Assembly: GCA_004292955.1 (NCBI GenBank)
Contig: RDXX01000050.1
Coordinates: forward strand, 1-64,000
Length of the DNA stretch: 64,000 nt
Source of the DNA: Oscillatoriales cyanobacterium
GTDB taxonomy: Bacteria; Cyanobacteriota; Cyanobacteriia; Cyanobacteriales; Microcoleaceae
Reading direction: 5' to 3'
Numbering within the stretch: position 1 is the first letter of the stretch; every line of letters begins with the position of its first letter. The position numbers and the translations under genes are program-made. The notes under the pieces were generated by a model that saw only the letters and a list, made by a program, of their open reading frames with translations, ran no database searches and was not told where the DNA came from. This document shows positions 42,769 through 50,935 of the stretch, one piece after another.

Positions 42769-44160
42769 CTAGGCTTTGCGATCGAGACGAATCGCTTGTT
42801 CTAAAGCAGTTTTTTCCCTGGCTCTGCGCGCGTAAGGCTGCAACTTAGCAGCATCCCACCCAGTCAATATCTGCATATCTTCCAAATTCATCCCCCGCAT
42901 TAACATCTCCACGCACCAGGTTTGTTGAGTTTGTTCGATCGCGATCGCCTCTGCTTCAACACCAACCAATCCCGCAGTCATTTCTTCCCACAACTTGGCT
43001 AACTCATTTTCCGACAGCGGTTTTCCAGTTCGATTTAAAAACAAAGCTGATTCGCTGTCTTTGCGACTTTTCAACCACTGAGTTAGCGGATTGTTAGTAT
43101 AAGAACCGTAGCGCTTGCCCAAAATCCACTGATTTACGGGAACTTGCCGCCCCAAACCTTGCGTGACTTGCAGCAGTTGTTGGCGAGAATCGCTAATATG
43201 GTGCGATCGCCCCAAGCCAACAATCTCATTGGCACTCAATCCCGATCCAAACAAAACGTATGCTAAAGCATATTCTTGCATTCCCAGCTTTTTAGCCCGC
43301 TGCACAATGGCAGCGACTAAATTTGCTGGCAAATCCGACACATTTTCGCCAGCAGTTTTTTTGGTTGCTAACTCCGATTTGACTGCAAATTGATTTTGGG
43401 CCCGGCTGTCGCGAATTTTGGCGCCAAACCCGCCAAATGCGGGCAAAATCTCAGATTCCACCTGCCGGTTCGCACTCAGAAAAGTAACATTCTCCTGTTG
43501 TTCTCTTTGCGCCTTCGCGGTTACTCGATCGAACTCAACTTCAGACTGGAGGCGATCGGCAGACGAGACAGCCCCGTGCAAAAACAGCGCGAGCAAATTC
43601 TCCAAAAAATCCTCCCGATCCTGCCAAAGTTCGTGAAACTCGCTAGTAAACTCAATCACCGCGTATCCCAGCAACATTCCGTTGAGCAAACTAGCCAGCT
43701 TTTCGGCAGTCACATGGGCGTGCAACTGTTCGCGATCGATCGCAGCAGCAAAATATTCCGCTGCATAGCGGTTGACTTCCGTAAAGCCTCTACCGAGCGC
43801 CGCACGGTTTTCTGCGGGGTACTGTCCCGCTTCGCCCACCACCGATCGCACGACTTCCGGAACCCGTTCCAGGGCCTCCAAACAGGCAATAGCGTAGTCT
43901 TTGAGCGCTTGGTGGATGCTGCTAGTCTGATTTGTGCGATCGACCAAAGTTTGACCCAACTTAGCAAATACAGCAGCCTCTTCAATGACGGCCAAAAGCA
44001 AGCCGTGCTTGCTCCCAAACTGCCGAAATAGAGTTACCTCATTAACTTCTGCTAATTCTGCAATTTGCTTGGTCGTAGTTTCGGTAACTCCCCTAGAGGC
44101 AAATAACTCTAGCGCTGCACCGATTAAACGCTGTCGAGTTGGATTCCGTTGAGCGGGCAT
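42769..44160 (-). CDS. TetR-type regulator fused to a degenerate tyrosine-recombinase-like domain
   Basis: 463 residues from the ATG at 44160. Residues 1-60 are a TetR helix-turn-helix (RQRLIGAALELFASRGVTET, IAELAEVNEVTLFRQFGSKH), and a TetR-like ligand/dimer domain follows to about 205. After an 80-residue linker, residues about 285-463 resemble the catalytic domain of phage integrases. YVLFGSGLSANEIVGLG sits where TGLRISEL is expected, ALFLNRTGKPLSENELAKLW follows, and MNLEDMQILTGWDAAKLQPY sits where the LLGH and Tyr region lies. Catalytic Arg, His-x-x-Arg and His positions are replaced (Ser/Ala, Gln, Trp), so it should not recombine DNA. It may add DNA binding or oligomerisation. It is divergent from a desaturase gene, with two similar palindromes in the 5' region. 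Confidence 0.8.
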   Translation of the reverse strand: MPAQRNPTRQRLIGAALELFASRGVTETTTKQIAELAEVNEVTLFRQFGSKHGLLLAVIEEAAVFAKLGQTLVDRTNQTSSIHQALKDYAIACLEALERVPEVVRSVVGEAGQYPAENRAALGRGFTEVNRYAAEYFAAAIDREQLHAHVTAEKLASLLNGMLLGYAVIEFTSEFHELWQDREDFLENLLALFLHGAVSSADRLQSEVEFDRVTAKAQREQQENVTFLSANRQVESEILPAFGGFGAKIRDSRAQNQFAVKSELATKKTAGENVSDLPANLVAAIVQRAKKLGMQEYALAYVLFGSGLSANEIVGLGRSHHISDSRQQLLQVTQGLGRQVPVNQWILGKRYGSYTNNPLTQWLKSRKDSESALFLNRTGKPLSENELAKLWEEMTAGLVGVEAEAIAIEQTQQTWCVEMLMRGMNLEDMQILTGWDAAKLQPYARRAREKTALEQAIRLDRKA

Positions 44161-44168
44161 AATAAATT

Positions 44169-44183
44169 GCAAGTAAGACTTGC
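44169..44183. promoter_or_regulatory. Putative TetR operator 1
   Basis: GCAAGTAAGACTTGC is a perfect GCAAGT-3-ACTTGC palindrome, nine bases upstream of the TetR-fusion ATG (44160). TetR regulators typically bind palindromes of this size next to their own gene. A near copy lies 46 bases away at 44215. Confidence 0.55.
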
Positions 44184-44214
44184 ACAAAAAGGAAACGCCT
44201 GTTAAGCTGAAGAT

Positions 44215-44229
44215 GTAAGTGAAACTTGC
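44215..44229. promoter_or_regulatory. Putative TetR operator 2
   Basis: GTAAGTGAAACTTGC matches operator 1 (GCAAGTAAGACTTGC) at 13 of 15 positions and keeps the palindromic layout with one arm mismatch. The spacing between centres, 46 bp, is about four and a half helical turns. It lies on the desaturase side of the divergent region. Confidence 0.5.
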
Positions 44230-44346
44230 ACTTTCTGTTCCGCCTGTAATCGTATGCTTTCACAAGCGTCAGTTTTAACCAGTGTACAGGGAAGGCCGAT
44301 CGATGTTTTGTCAGCAGATCGCCGTTATCTAAAATTAAGGACTTTC

Positions 44347-45207
44347 ATGAATTCTAATTCCGTCGAAACTGCCCTTGAGGGCAAACAGCCGATCGCGTTT
44401 AACTGGACGACTGCGGCATTTTTTGGGGCAATACACGGCTTAGCTTTATTAGCCCCTTGGTTTTTTTCTTGGTATGCTTTAGGTGTAGCGATATTTCTGC
44501 ACTGGCTGTTTGGCAGCATTGGCATTTGCTTGGGATATCACCGAATGTTAACTCACCGCAGTTTGCAAGTGCCTAAATGGCTAGAATATGCGATCGCCAC
44601 AATGGGTGCTTTAGCATTACAAGGCGGGCCGATTTTTTGGGTTTCCGGACACCGCCAGCATCACCTCTACACAGAAGATAATAATAAAGATCCTTACTCC
44701 GCGCGGCGCGGTTTTTGGTGGAGTCACATGATGTGGATATTTTATCCGCACCAAGAGTTTTTTAATTACGAAACTTACAAACAGTACGCTCCCGATTTAG
44801 CGAAAGATCCTTTTTACCGCTGGTTAGATCGCAACTTTCTGATATTGCAACTTCCTGTAGGAATCTTGCTGTACCTAATTGGCGGCTGGTCATTTGTGAT
44901 TTACGGCGTATTTCTCAGGGCAGTTTTGCTGTGGCACAGCACTTGGTTAATCAACTCTGCCAGCCACATGACAGGCTACCGCACATTCAAATCCCAAGAC
45001 AATTCCCGCAACCTTTGGTGGGCAGCAATTCTTACTTACGGAGAAGGCTGGCACAACAACCATCACGCTTATCCGAACGTAGCAAAAGCTGGATGGAAAT
45101 GGTGGGAAATTGACATGACTTGGTGGGCAATTAAAATTTTAAAAGTGCTGGGTTTAGCCAAGAAAGTTGTGCTGCCACCGCCAATTGCTGCCAGTTCAAA
45201 GTTTTAA
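44347..45207 (+). CDS. desC: Fatty acid (acyl-lipid delta-9 type) desaturase
   Basis: The protein is 286 residues from the ATG at 44347, which has AAGGA six bases before it; an in-frame ATG at 44254 is less likely. The three di-iron histidine boxes are complete: GYHRMLTHRS (HxxxxH), SGHRQHHLY (HxxHH) and EGWHNNHHAYP (HxxHH). Four membrane helices surround them (for example AIHGLALLAPWFFSWYALGV and VGILLYLIGGWSFVIYGVFL). It introduces a double bond, most likely at delta-9 of membrane glycerolipid acyl chains, using reduced ferredoxin and oxygen, and adjusts membrane fluidity. The divergent TetR-fusion gene, with paired palindromes in between, suggests it is a regulatory target, perhaps sensing acyl compounds. 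Confidence 0.92.
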   Translation: MNSNSVETALEGKQPIAFNWTTAAFFGAIHGLALLAPWFFSWYALGVAIFLHWLFGSIGICLGYHRMLTHRSLQVPKWLEYAIATMGALALQGGPIFWVSGHRQHHLYTEDNNKDPYSARRGFWWSHMMWIFYPHQEFFNYETYKQYAPDLAKDPFYRWLDRNFLILQLPVGILLYLIGGWSFVIYGVFLRAVLLWHSTWLINSASHMTGYRTFKSQDNSRNLWWAAILTYGEGWHNNHHAYPNVAKAGWKWWEIDMTWWAIKILKVLGLAKKVVLPPPIAASSKF

Positions 45208-45337
45208 TTATTAGTCGCGATGCAGGAACAGTAATTTAGTTAATAAACCCGGTTGATTTAATCAATTGGGTTGATCGGATTTTGGGTATTGCGACTTAGT
45301 TTACTATAACCTTATATCAAAAGCACCTTTTTGTCCT

Positions 45338-45459
45338 GGGTGCATCTGGGTTTGGCAAATATGTTTGTAGGGGCGAAGCATGACCGTAGTCAATATGGGA
45401 TTATAACTAATAACTTATATGCGGTCATGCTTCGCCCTCTTCAAAAACCAGATGCACCC
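45338..45459. repeat. 122-bp two-tier inverted repeat
   Basis: The outer arms GGGTGCATCTGGGTTT (45338-45353) and AAACCAGATGCACCC (ending 45459) enclose inner arms GGGCGAAGCATGACCG (45371-45386) and CGGTCATGCTTCGCCC (45422-45437). The inner pair is perfect over 16 bp, and a 35-base AT-rich loop separates the inner arms. It lies between convergent genes desC and the one at 45499. Confidence 0.85.
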
Positions 45460-45498
45460 TTTTTGCCCTAAAGGGCGATCGCCCTAATTATTCTTCAC

Positions 45499-45756
45499 TC
45501 AAACTATTTCCGAGGCTAAAAGCCTACCATCAACTCGCTCATATTCATCTTCCAGTAGCCACGAGTGAGCCTCATCGTAACTTGAACCTAAAAACAGCAG
45601 TTTATAATTAGCTGATGGATCGTAAATACAACACTTACTATTTTTGCCACCCACTAACATTAGAATCCGAGGCGGGAAAACAATCGGATCTACCCACAAC
45701 TCGATAAATTCCCAATCAGTGATTTGTTCCACAAGGTTTTGTGCGGAAGATAACAT
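45499..45756 (-). CDS. Hypothetical protein, 85 residues
   Basis: A small soluble protein starting MLSSAQNLVEQITDWEFIEL. It contains FPPRILMLVGGKNSKCCIYD, YKLLFLGSSYDEAHSWLLED and a final YERVDGRLLASEIV. The mix of strands and a C-terminal helix suggests a compact fold. It resembles short cyanobacterial proteins annotated as hypothetical, and I recognise no domain. It stands alone, facing desC across the inverted repeat at 45338. Confidence 0.65.
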   Translation of the reverse strand: MLSSAQNLVEQITDWEFIELWVDPIVFPPRILMLVGGKNSKCCIYDPSANYKLLFLGSSYDEAHSWLLEDEYERVDGRLLASEIV

Positions 45757-45897
45757 GATAATTATCAGTTACTTTGACTGTTCAGGTAAGATATAATTTT
45801 GGGTGCGATCGACAATCATGGGCTTTCTGTGAATGTTAATTTTGGATGATTTCAGTCAAAGTATTTCTATTATATCAAAACAGTTGAAAAACCTCGG

Positions 45898-46037
45898 TGT
45901 CAACTGTCAAATGCGGTGCCTCGATCGTAGTTGAATGGTCAACTGTCAACTGTCAACTGTCAATTAAGAGGGCGGGCACAGGGGCATCGCCCCTACCACA
46001 GATCGACTGTCAACTGTCAACTGTCAACTGTCAACTG
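45898..46037. repeat. (CAACTGT)n arrays
   Basis: Isolated TCAACTGTCAA units at 45898, a short array at 45938-45963 and a five-unit array at 46004-46037, with a GAGGGCGGGCACAGGGGCAT insert between them. The last array touches the stop codon of the lysozyme-like gene. Confidence 0.9.
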
Positions 46038-46038
46038 T

Positions 46039-46863
46039 TTAAGCACTTTCCTGAATTAAATCTGCTTCCGCATCCCGTCGTCTGTTCATCCCTTTTTCAA
46101 TGCTCGTTCCCAGCCAAATTCGTTTCATTTTGCGGATTTGTTCGGGAATTTTACTCACATTTTTTTTCGTAATTAAATCGCGAATAACACGCATTTCCAC
46201 GCGGCGGTTTCCCTGCATACTCGTGCCGCGATTGAACACCAAACTTACCAATCCTCCTTGAACATCTGCCGGCAATTGTTCAAAACCGGGAAATGCTTCT
46301 TTTGTCAGATTGTAAAATTTAGGCACTGTGACAACATTAAAAACTTCCCATGCTAATTCCCAGGGAACAATGATGTCTCTAACACTAGCTAAACGTTCTT
46401 TTGCTGCATCCTCTGTCAACCCGCAGCACTTACTCAAACGCTGTTGCTCAACATCCCCTAATTTCTGCCAATCTTGGTTGAAAACTTCTACTGTGTTGTA
46501 ACCTAGATCGTAACCGATGCCGATCGTAATTCCCGATGCTCCTTCCGGCCAAGTTGGACGCTGCAACAGCTTTTCGTAATATAGCCGCCCGCCGCCGACC
46601 TCGAATTCTAAGATTAGCTCGATCGCCCTGTATGATAAAAGTGACGATCCCAAAGGTTCCCCAGGGAACAAAGCAGCTAGCGTTTCCGGGCCCGCTATGC
46701 CGTTTGCCAAAAATTTTTGATTGGTTTGAAACTGTTTGAGGGATGCTTCAGTTTTTGGCCCAAACTTACCGTCAGCAGGGCCTGGATTCAACCCTAACTC
46801 CAGCAAGCGTTTTTGAAGTTTCACAACATCGGAACCCGATGCACCTAATTTTAGAGTTTGCAC
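46039..46863 (-). CDS. Peptidoglycan-binding, lysozyme-like protein
   Basis: 274 residues from a GTG at 46863 with AGGA eight bases before it; a TTG at 46935, two bases past the upstream stop, is the alternative. Residues about 3-65 are a PG_binding_1 domain (KLGASGSDVVKLQKRLLELG, PADGKFGPKTEASLKQFQ, NGIAGPETLAALF). The rest resembles the pesticin/T4-lysozyme-like fold: ILEFEVGGG with a likely catalytic Glu, SGITIGIGYDLGY, LPADVQGGLVSLVFNRG, and RRVEMRVIRDLI. It should bind and cleave cell-wall glycan. No signal peptide is visible, so export would need a holin-like or lytic route. It ends the three-gene unit that starts with the DUF4365 gene. Confidence 0.78.
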   Translation of the reverse strand: MQTLKLGASGSDVVKLQKRLLELGLNPGPADGKFGPKTEASLKQFQTNQKFLANGIAGPETLAALFPGEPLGSSLLSYRAIELILEFEVGGGRLYYEKLLQRPTWPEGASGITIGIGYDLGYNTVEVFNQDWQKLGDVEQQRLSKCCGLTEDAAKERLASVRDIIVPWELAWEVFNVVTVPKFYNLTKEAFPGFEQLPADVQGGLVSLVFNRGTSMQGNRRVEMRVIRDLITKKNVSKIPEQIRKMKRIWLGTSIEKGMNRRRDAEADLIQESA

Positions 46864-46936
46864 AACCTGTTTTCCTGTAATGCGATCGGCACAATAATTT
46901 TTGTTTGATATTGTACCACAACCAGCATCTCCCAAA

Positions 46937-47479
46937 CTATGAGATTAATTCTGCCTCACTCAGCAGAGCAAAATCGCGCGGATTGTTTAACACGAAACCG
47001 TCATTTTCTTTAATTAAATCACCAAAACAGGTGACAGGCGATCGGGCTTCATAAGCCTTGAGGGCCAACTGATAATCTGCTTCGGGCAATTCCAGATTAA
47101 TTTTTCTCAGCTTCCCCACCACAAATCCTATTAAAGTAATTTGGTCTGGAGATTCTGCCCCATACACTTTATTAATCCATCCCGAGATTGCAACATTAGG
47201 TAAAACCGTGATTAAATCGCTGAGAATATCTAGCTGAGAACGATTTTCTATAACTTCTAGTGCTTTTAAGTTTCGACACATCACCTCTGCAAAATCATCA
47301 AAATCTTGGTGAGGTGAAACCAATACTTCCCCCTCCTGACTCACAGAATTTTTCTTAATCCAAATGAATCCCTCATAAAATTTACGAGCTTTATGCCAGC
47401 CATTTATCTGTAAGTATTTCTCCAACACATTTGGCTCAATTGTTTTCAGAATGTGACTATCTCTTACAGTTACTTTCAT
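46937..47479 (-). CDS. Hypothetical protein coupled to the DUF4365 gene
   Basis: A 180-residue soluble protein (MKVTVRDSHILKTIEPNVLE ... WHKARKFYEGFIWIKKN). It contains VSPHQDFDDFAEVMCRNLKA, a segment ITLIGFVVGKLRKINLELPE and an acidic C-terminus. I do not recognise a domain. Its ATG overlaps the stop of the DUF4365 gene by four bases (ATGA), indicating translational coupling and probably a shared function, for instance a partner or antidote. The lysozyme-like gene follows without a gap. Confidence 0.7.
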   Translation of the reverse strand: MKVTVRDSHILKTIEPNVLEKYLQINGWHKARKFYEGFIWIKKNSVSQEGEVLVSPHQDFDDFAEVMCRNLKALEVIENRSQLDILSDLITVLPNVAISGWINKVYGAESPDQITLIGFVVGKLRKINLELPEADYQLALKAYEARSPVTCFGDLIKENDGFVLNNPRDFALLSEAELIS

Positions 47480-47970
47480 GGCAAACTTCCCTCGCTAATG
47501 CGCTGTATCATTGACTTAAGAGCTTCTACTGTAAACTGATTGCTGCGGGGTAAAGAAACAGTCACATTTGCTATATTTTGTGTTTCTGTCTGTCCCCGCA
47601 ATGACATCCAGTAGGCACAATTTCTCATACACAGTTCCGCTTCTGACTGCTGCAACCAGTCTTCTAGATTTTCTGGTACTAAAACTACAACTAAGATTCG
47701 AGGTACTAGGGCATTTCTTCTCAAATCATTGTAGTTTTTGACTTTGAGCGGATATCGGATGTAGTCGCCGTCTATCACGTCCCTTGAAGTACATTTTAAT
47801 TGTAACTTCAACTCAGGAAAATAAACGCTTCCGTCACCGCTGGCAGCCGTGATTTGTAAGTCGATGCTGTCGAAGTCTAACTCTAACGGATCGATCGAGA
47901 AACCCGCAACTGCCGCCACAGCACGTACATAAGCTTTGCTGAAAAGTTCTTTCTGCTGGTTCAGTTCCAT
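47476..47970 (-). CDS. DUF4365-family protein, PD-(D/E)xK nuclease-like
   Basis: 164 residues from the ATG at 47970; a TTG at 47991 would add seven. Features of the DUF4365 family are visible: an N-terminal helix (ELFSKAYVRAVAAVAGFSID), then DFDSIDLQITAASG with the acidic residues, and ELKLQLKCTSR, where the Q-x-K strand of a PD-(D/E)xK-type active site is expected. A YPLKVKNYNDLR segment and ILVVVLVP strand follow, then a WLQQSEAELCMRNCAYWMSL helix. Family members are often found near restriction and phage-defence genes, and nuclease activity is suspected but not shown here. The four-base overlap with the next gene suggests a functional pair. Confidence 0.78.
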   Translation of the reverse strand: MELNQQKELFSKAYVRAVAAVAGFSIDPLELDFDSIDLQITAASGDGSVYFPELKLQLKCTSRDVIDGDYIRYPLKVKNYNDLRRNALVPRILVVVLVPENLEDWLQQSEAELCMRNCAYWMSLRGQTETQNIANVTVSLPRSNQFTVEALKSMIQRISEGSLP

Positions 47971-48152
47971 TCCAAAATAAACATCTTGCAAAAATAATAT
48001 ATTTTACAAGAGAGGTGTTCCACAAGTAATTATTGTAGGAGAGTTCTACCCGAGACGCGATCGATTCATATAATTTCTTATTCTTAGTCCGCGGAGGCGG
48101 ACATTGTTTGTGTAGTAGCGGTTTCAACCGCCGAGTTTTATAAATAAGATGC

Positions 48153-48189
48153 AAAACAACCCGGTTCCTTCAAGAAACCGGGTTGTTTT
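48153..48189. terminator. Bidirectional terminator-like hairpin after fcl
   Basis: AAAACAACCCGGTT and AACCGGGTTGTTTT form a strong stem with an 8-9 base loop, ending in T runs on both strands, four bases past the fcl stop. It belongs to the AAACCSGGTTT repeat family, recruited here as a terminator. Confidence 0.75.
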
Positions 48190-48193
48190 ACAC

Positions 48194-49138
48194 TCAAACC
48201 GCGTGTTTGCGATACCAATCGATCGTACTTTTCAACCCTTCCTTAAACTCCACCTCAGCCACAAAACCAAACCTTTCCTTAGCCCTTTGGGTATCTAAAC
48301 AACGGCGCGGCTGACCGTTCGGCTTGTCTGTTTCCCAAACAATTTCTCCCTCATATCCCATCAATTCGCAAATCGTTTCTACTAACTCGCGAATTTTAAC
48401 TTCGCTATTTGTTCCCAAATTAACTGGGTCAGATTCGTTGTAAGATTGAGCCGCCATCACAATCCCGCGCGCCGCATCTGTGGAATACAAAAACTCGCGG
48501 CTGGGGCTGCCGTCTCCCCAAACTGGTAGTGTTTTGTCTCCTCTTTCTTGGGCTTCGTGGACTTTGCGAATTAATGCTGGGATGACGTGGGAACTTTTCG
48601 GATCGAAGTTATCTTCTGGGCCGTACAAATTCACTGGTAGCAAATAGATACCGTTGAATCCGTACTGCTGGCGATAGGATTGTAGTTGCACTAATAAGGC
48701 TTTCTTTGCTATTCCGTAGGGTGCGTTGGTTACTTCGGGATAGCCGTTCCAGAGGTCGTCTTCTTTGAAAGGAACTGGAGTCAAGTTGGGATAGGCGCAA
48801 ATTGTGCCGACGCAGACGAATTTTTCGACTCCTGCTTCGTAGGCTGCGTGGATTAGTTGCGCGCCCATCATCAAATTGTCGTAAAATAGTTCTGCCGGTT
48901 TGATGAGGTTTAAACCGATGCCACCGACGTGGGCTGCTAAGTGTATGATGATGTCTTGTTGGTTGGCGGCGCGCTTGCAGTTTTCCATGATGCGAAGATC
49001 GCAGTCGATCGATCGACTAACTGAAATTTTATCAGCATCGGCCCCTGCTTTGACTAATTGGTCGATTACCTGACGGCCGAGGAAACCGGCGCCGCCCGTG
49101 ACTAGGATGCGTTTGTTGCTTAAATCCAAGCTTGTCAT
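48194..49138 (-). CDS. fcl: GDP-L-fucose synthase (epimerase/reductase)
   Basis: A 314-residue extended short-chain dehydrogenase: NADP site [16 protein letters not shown] near residue 13, [12 protein letters not shown] near 63, catalytic Ser/Thr region [11 protein letters not shown] near 108 and Tyr-x-x-x-Lys in [11 protein letters not shown] near 140. [12 protein letters not shown] and [14 protein letters not shown] are typical of GDP-fucose synthases. It converts GDP-4-keto-6-deoxymannose to GDP-L-fucose in the cytoplasm. gmd, which makes its substrate, lies 538 bases upstream on the same strand, so the two act in sequence for a fucose-containing surface glycan. Confidence 0.94.
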   Translation of the reverse strand: MTSLDLSNKRILVTGGAGFLGRQVIDQLVKAGADADKISVSRSIDCDLRIMENCKRAANQQDIIIHLAAHVGGIGLNLIKPAELFYDNLMMGAQLIHAAYEAGVEKFVCVGTICAYPNLTPVPFKEDDLWNGYPEVTNAPYGIAKKALLVQLQSYRQQYGFNGIYLLPVNLYGPEDNFDPKSSHVIPALIRKVHEAQERGDKTLPVWGDGSPSREFLYSTDAARGIVMAAQSYNESDPVNLGTNSEVKIRELVETICELMGYEGEIVWETDKPNGQPRRCLDTQRAKERFGFVAEVEFKEGLKSTIDWYRKHAV

Positions 49139-49676
49139 AATTTTATCCTCGGGATTTTCAATAAAGGTCGATCGACAATTTCCAGTCTAAATTTGTTACT
49201 TTAGCAAAAAAGCTTTCCGCTACAGCAGGCGCTAACAAGTCAGTTTTAGCTGTCCCAGATAGGGGAAAATTGCTCCGTTTGTATCTGAACGTGAGATTTA
49301 TGGGTTTCCAGTCCTCAACGTTTTAATGTTTTTGTTGGCCCGCACAGCCGAAAATTTGGCGATCGGTTAAGCTGGTTGTTGGAATGCCCGCACTAATAGC
49401 TACAACAATCCTCTCATCACTTGTGAACTGTTTGTATGGGTAATGCCCCGATGCGCGAATCGGGTAACAGACGGGACACTACCCATACAAATTGTTAGCA
49501 GTCACCACACCCGGGAACGAATACAAGTCCCTGACAGGATTCGGGGAGTGTCAAAAATTTTAGACTAAGAGTTCCAACTTTCAGATTCATCTGTGGAGTA
49601 AGTCCAAAATCTAAAATCTAAAATCTAAAATCTAAAATCTAAAATCTAAAATCGACTGACGGTTTAGTTTTGTGGA
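49139..49676. other. Intergenic region between gmd and fcl
   Basis: No gene seen. TTTGTATGGGTA (49431-49442) and TACCCATACAAA (49480-49491) form a perfect 12-bp inverted repeat around 37 bases, with a GATGCGCGAATCGGG inner palindrome. An (AAAATCT)n array of about seven units lies at 49604-49653, close to the gmd stop. Confidence 0.65.
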
Positions 49677-50708
49677 TCAATCAAATCCGTTGCCAGAACC
49701 TCGTTCTTGCTTTTTGAGCGATTTCATGTCAGCATCTACCATTAAATGCACTAACTGCTCAAAAGTTACAGAAGGTTCCCAATTTAATTGCTGGCGCGCC
49801 TTAGTCGAATCACCAATCAACAGTTCGACTTCTGCCGGACGCAAGTAACGTTCGTCAAACTCCACATATTTTTGCCAATCTAAATTGACGTAAGTAAATG
49901 CCAAATCTAGAAATTCTTTAATGGAATGGGTTTCGTTAGTAGCAATTACGTAATCGTCAGGCTTCTCTTGTTGCAGCATCAGCCACATTGCCTGCACGTA
50001 GTCTTTAGCAAAGCCCCAGTCCCGCTTGGAATCGAGGTTGCCCAAATAAAGTTTTTTCTGCTGGCCGACGACAATTCTGGCAACAGCCCGAGTAATTTTG
50101 CGAGTTACAAAAGTTTCACCACGGCGCGGAGACTCGTGATTGAACAAGATGCCGTTACAAGCAAAAAGTCCGTAGGATTCGCGATAATTTATTGTTTGCC
50201 AGTGACCGTAAACTTTGGCACAAGCGTAGGGACTTCTGGGATAAAAGGGAGTTGTTTCCTTCTGCGGAACTTCCTGCACCAAACCAAACATTTCAGAAGA
50301 ACCTGCTTGATAAAACCGCACTTCTATGCCTGTGCGATTCTGGTAGTCCCGAATTGCTTCTAGTAGTCGCAATACCCCCATCCCTACGGCATCAACCGTA
50401 TATTCCGGTGAGTCAAAACTGACTCTAACGTGAGATTGAGCGCCTAAGTTATAAACTTCTACAGGCTGAACTTGTTCCAATATTCGGCGGAGAGTAGTGC
50501 CGTCGGTCAAGTCGCCGTAGTGCAGAAACAACTTTGCATCCTCGCTGTGAGGATCGACATAGATATGGTCAATGCGATCGGTATTGAAACTAGAACTGCG
50601 CCGGATAATGCCGTGAACTTCGTATCCTTTCTCTAACAGTAATTCGCTCAAGTAGGACCCGTCTTGGCCTGTAATACCTGTTATTAGCGCTCGCTTGCGT
50701 TGCGTCAT
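49677..50708 (-). CDS. gmd: GDP-mannose 4,6-dehydratase
   Basis: A 343-residue short-chain dehydrogenase with the family start [20 protein letters not shown] and [15 protein letters not shown]. Also present are [34 protein letters not shown], the active-site [15 protein letters not shown] (Tyr-x-x-x-Lys) and [15 protein letters not shown]. It converts GDP-D-mannose to GDP-4-keto-6-deoxy-D-mannose. The fcl product, encoded downstream, completes GDP-L-fucose synthesis. Together with the sugar transferase and glycosyltransferase genes next upstream, it forms a surface polysaccharide cluster. Confidence 0.96.
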   Translation of the reverse strand: MTQRKRALITGITGQDGSYLSELLLEKGYEVHGIIRRSSSFNTDRIDHIYVDPHSEDAKLFLHYGDLTDGTTLRRILEQVQPVEVYNLGAQSHVRVSFDSPEYTVDAVGMGVLRLLEAIRDYQNRTGIEVRFYQAGSSEMFGLVQEVPQKETTPFYPRSPYACAKVYGHWQTINYRESYGLFACNGILFNHESPRRGETFVTRKITRAVARIVVGQQKKLYLGNLDSKRDWGFAKDYVQAMWLMLQQEKPDDYVIATNETHSIKEFLDLAFTYVNLDWQKYVEFDERYLRPAEVELLIGDSTKARQQLNWEPSVTFEQLVHLMVDADMKSLKKQERGSGNGFD

Positions 50709-50935
50709 CTGATTTTCCTTTGACAGGCTGTGTTAATTCACTTCGGACTTTCAGGGTAGAGGCTGTTGTTGCCTGCCCGTCGTATGCTCAAGCTCTACCT
50801 TAACTCACAATTCTTCGATCGGCATCAAGGAAGTGTTTTGTTTGAGTAAAGAGTTTGCCGCTTGCTGTCAGTAGTCAGCCTCAGTGGTCAGTAACAAACA
50901 AAACTAACTACCGATGGCTGACTGCGGACAAAAAA

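Noticed and set aside
43390-44031. 213-codon plus-strand frame
   Set aside because: Antisense to the TetR fusion; no domain and no start signal.
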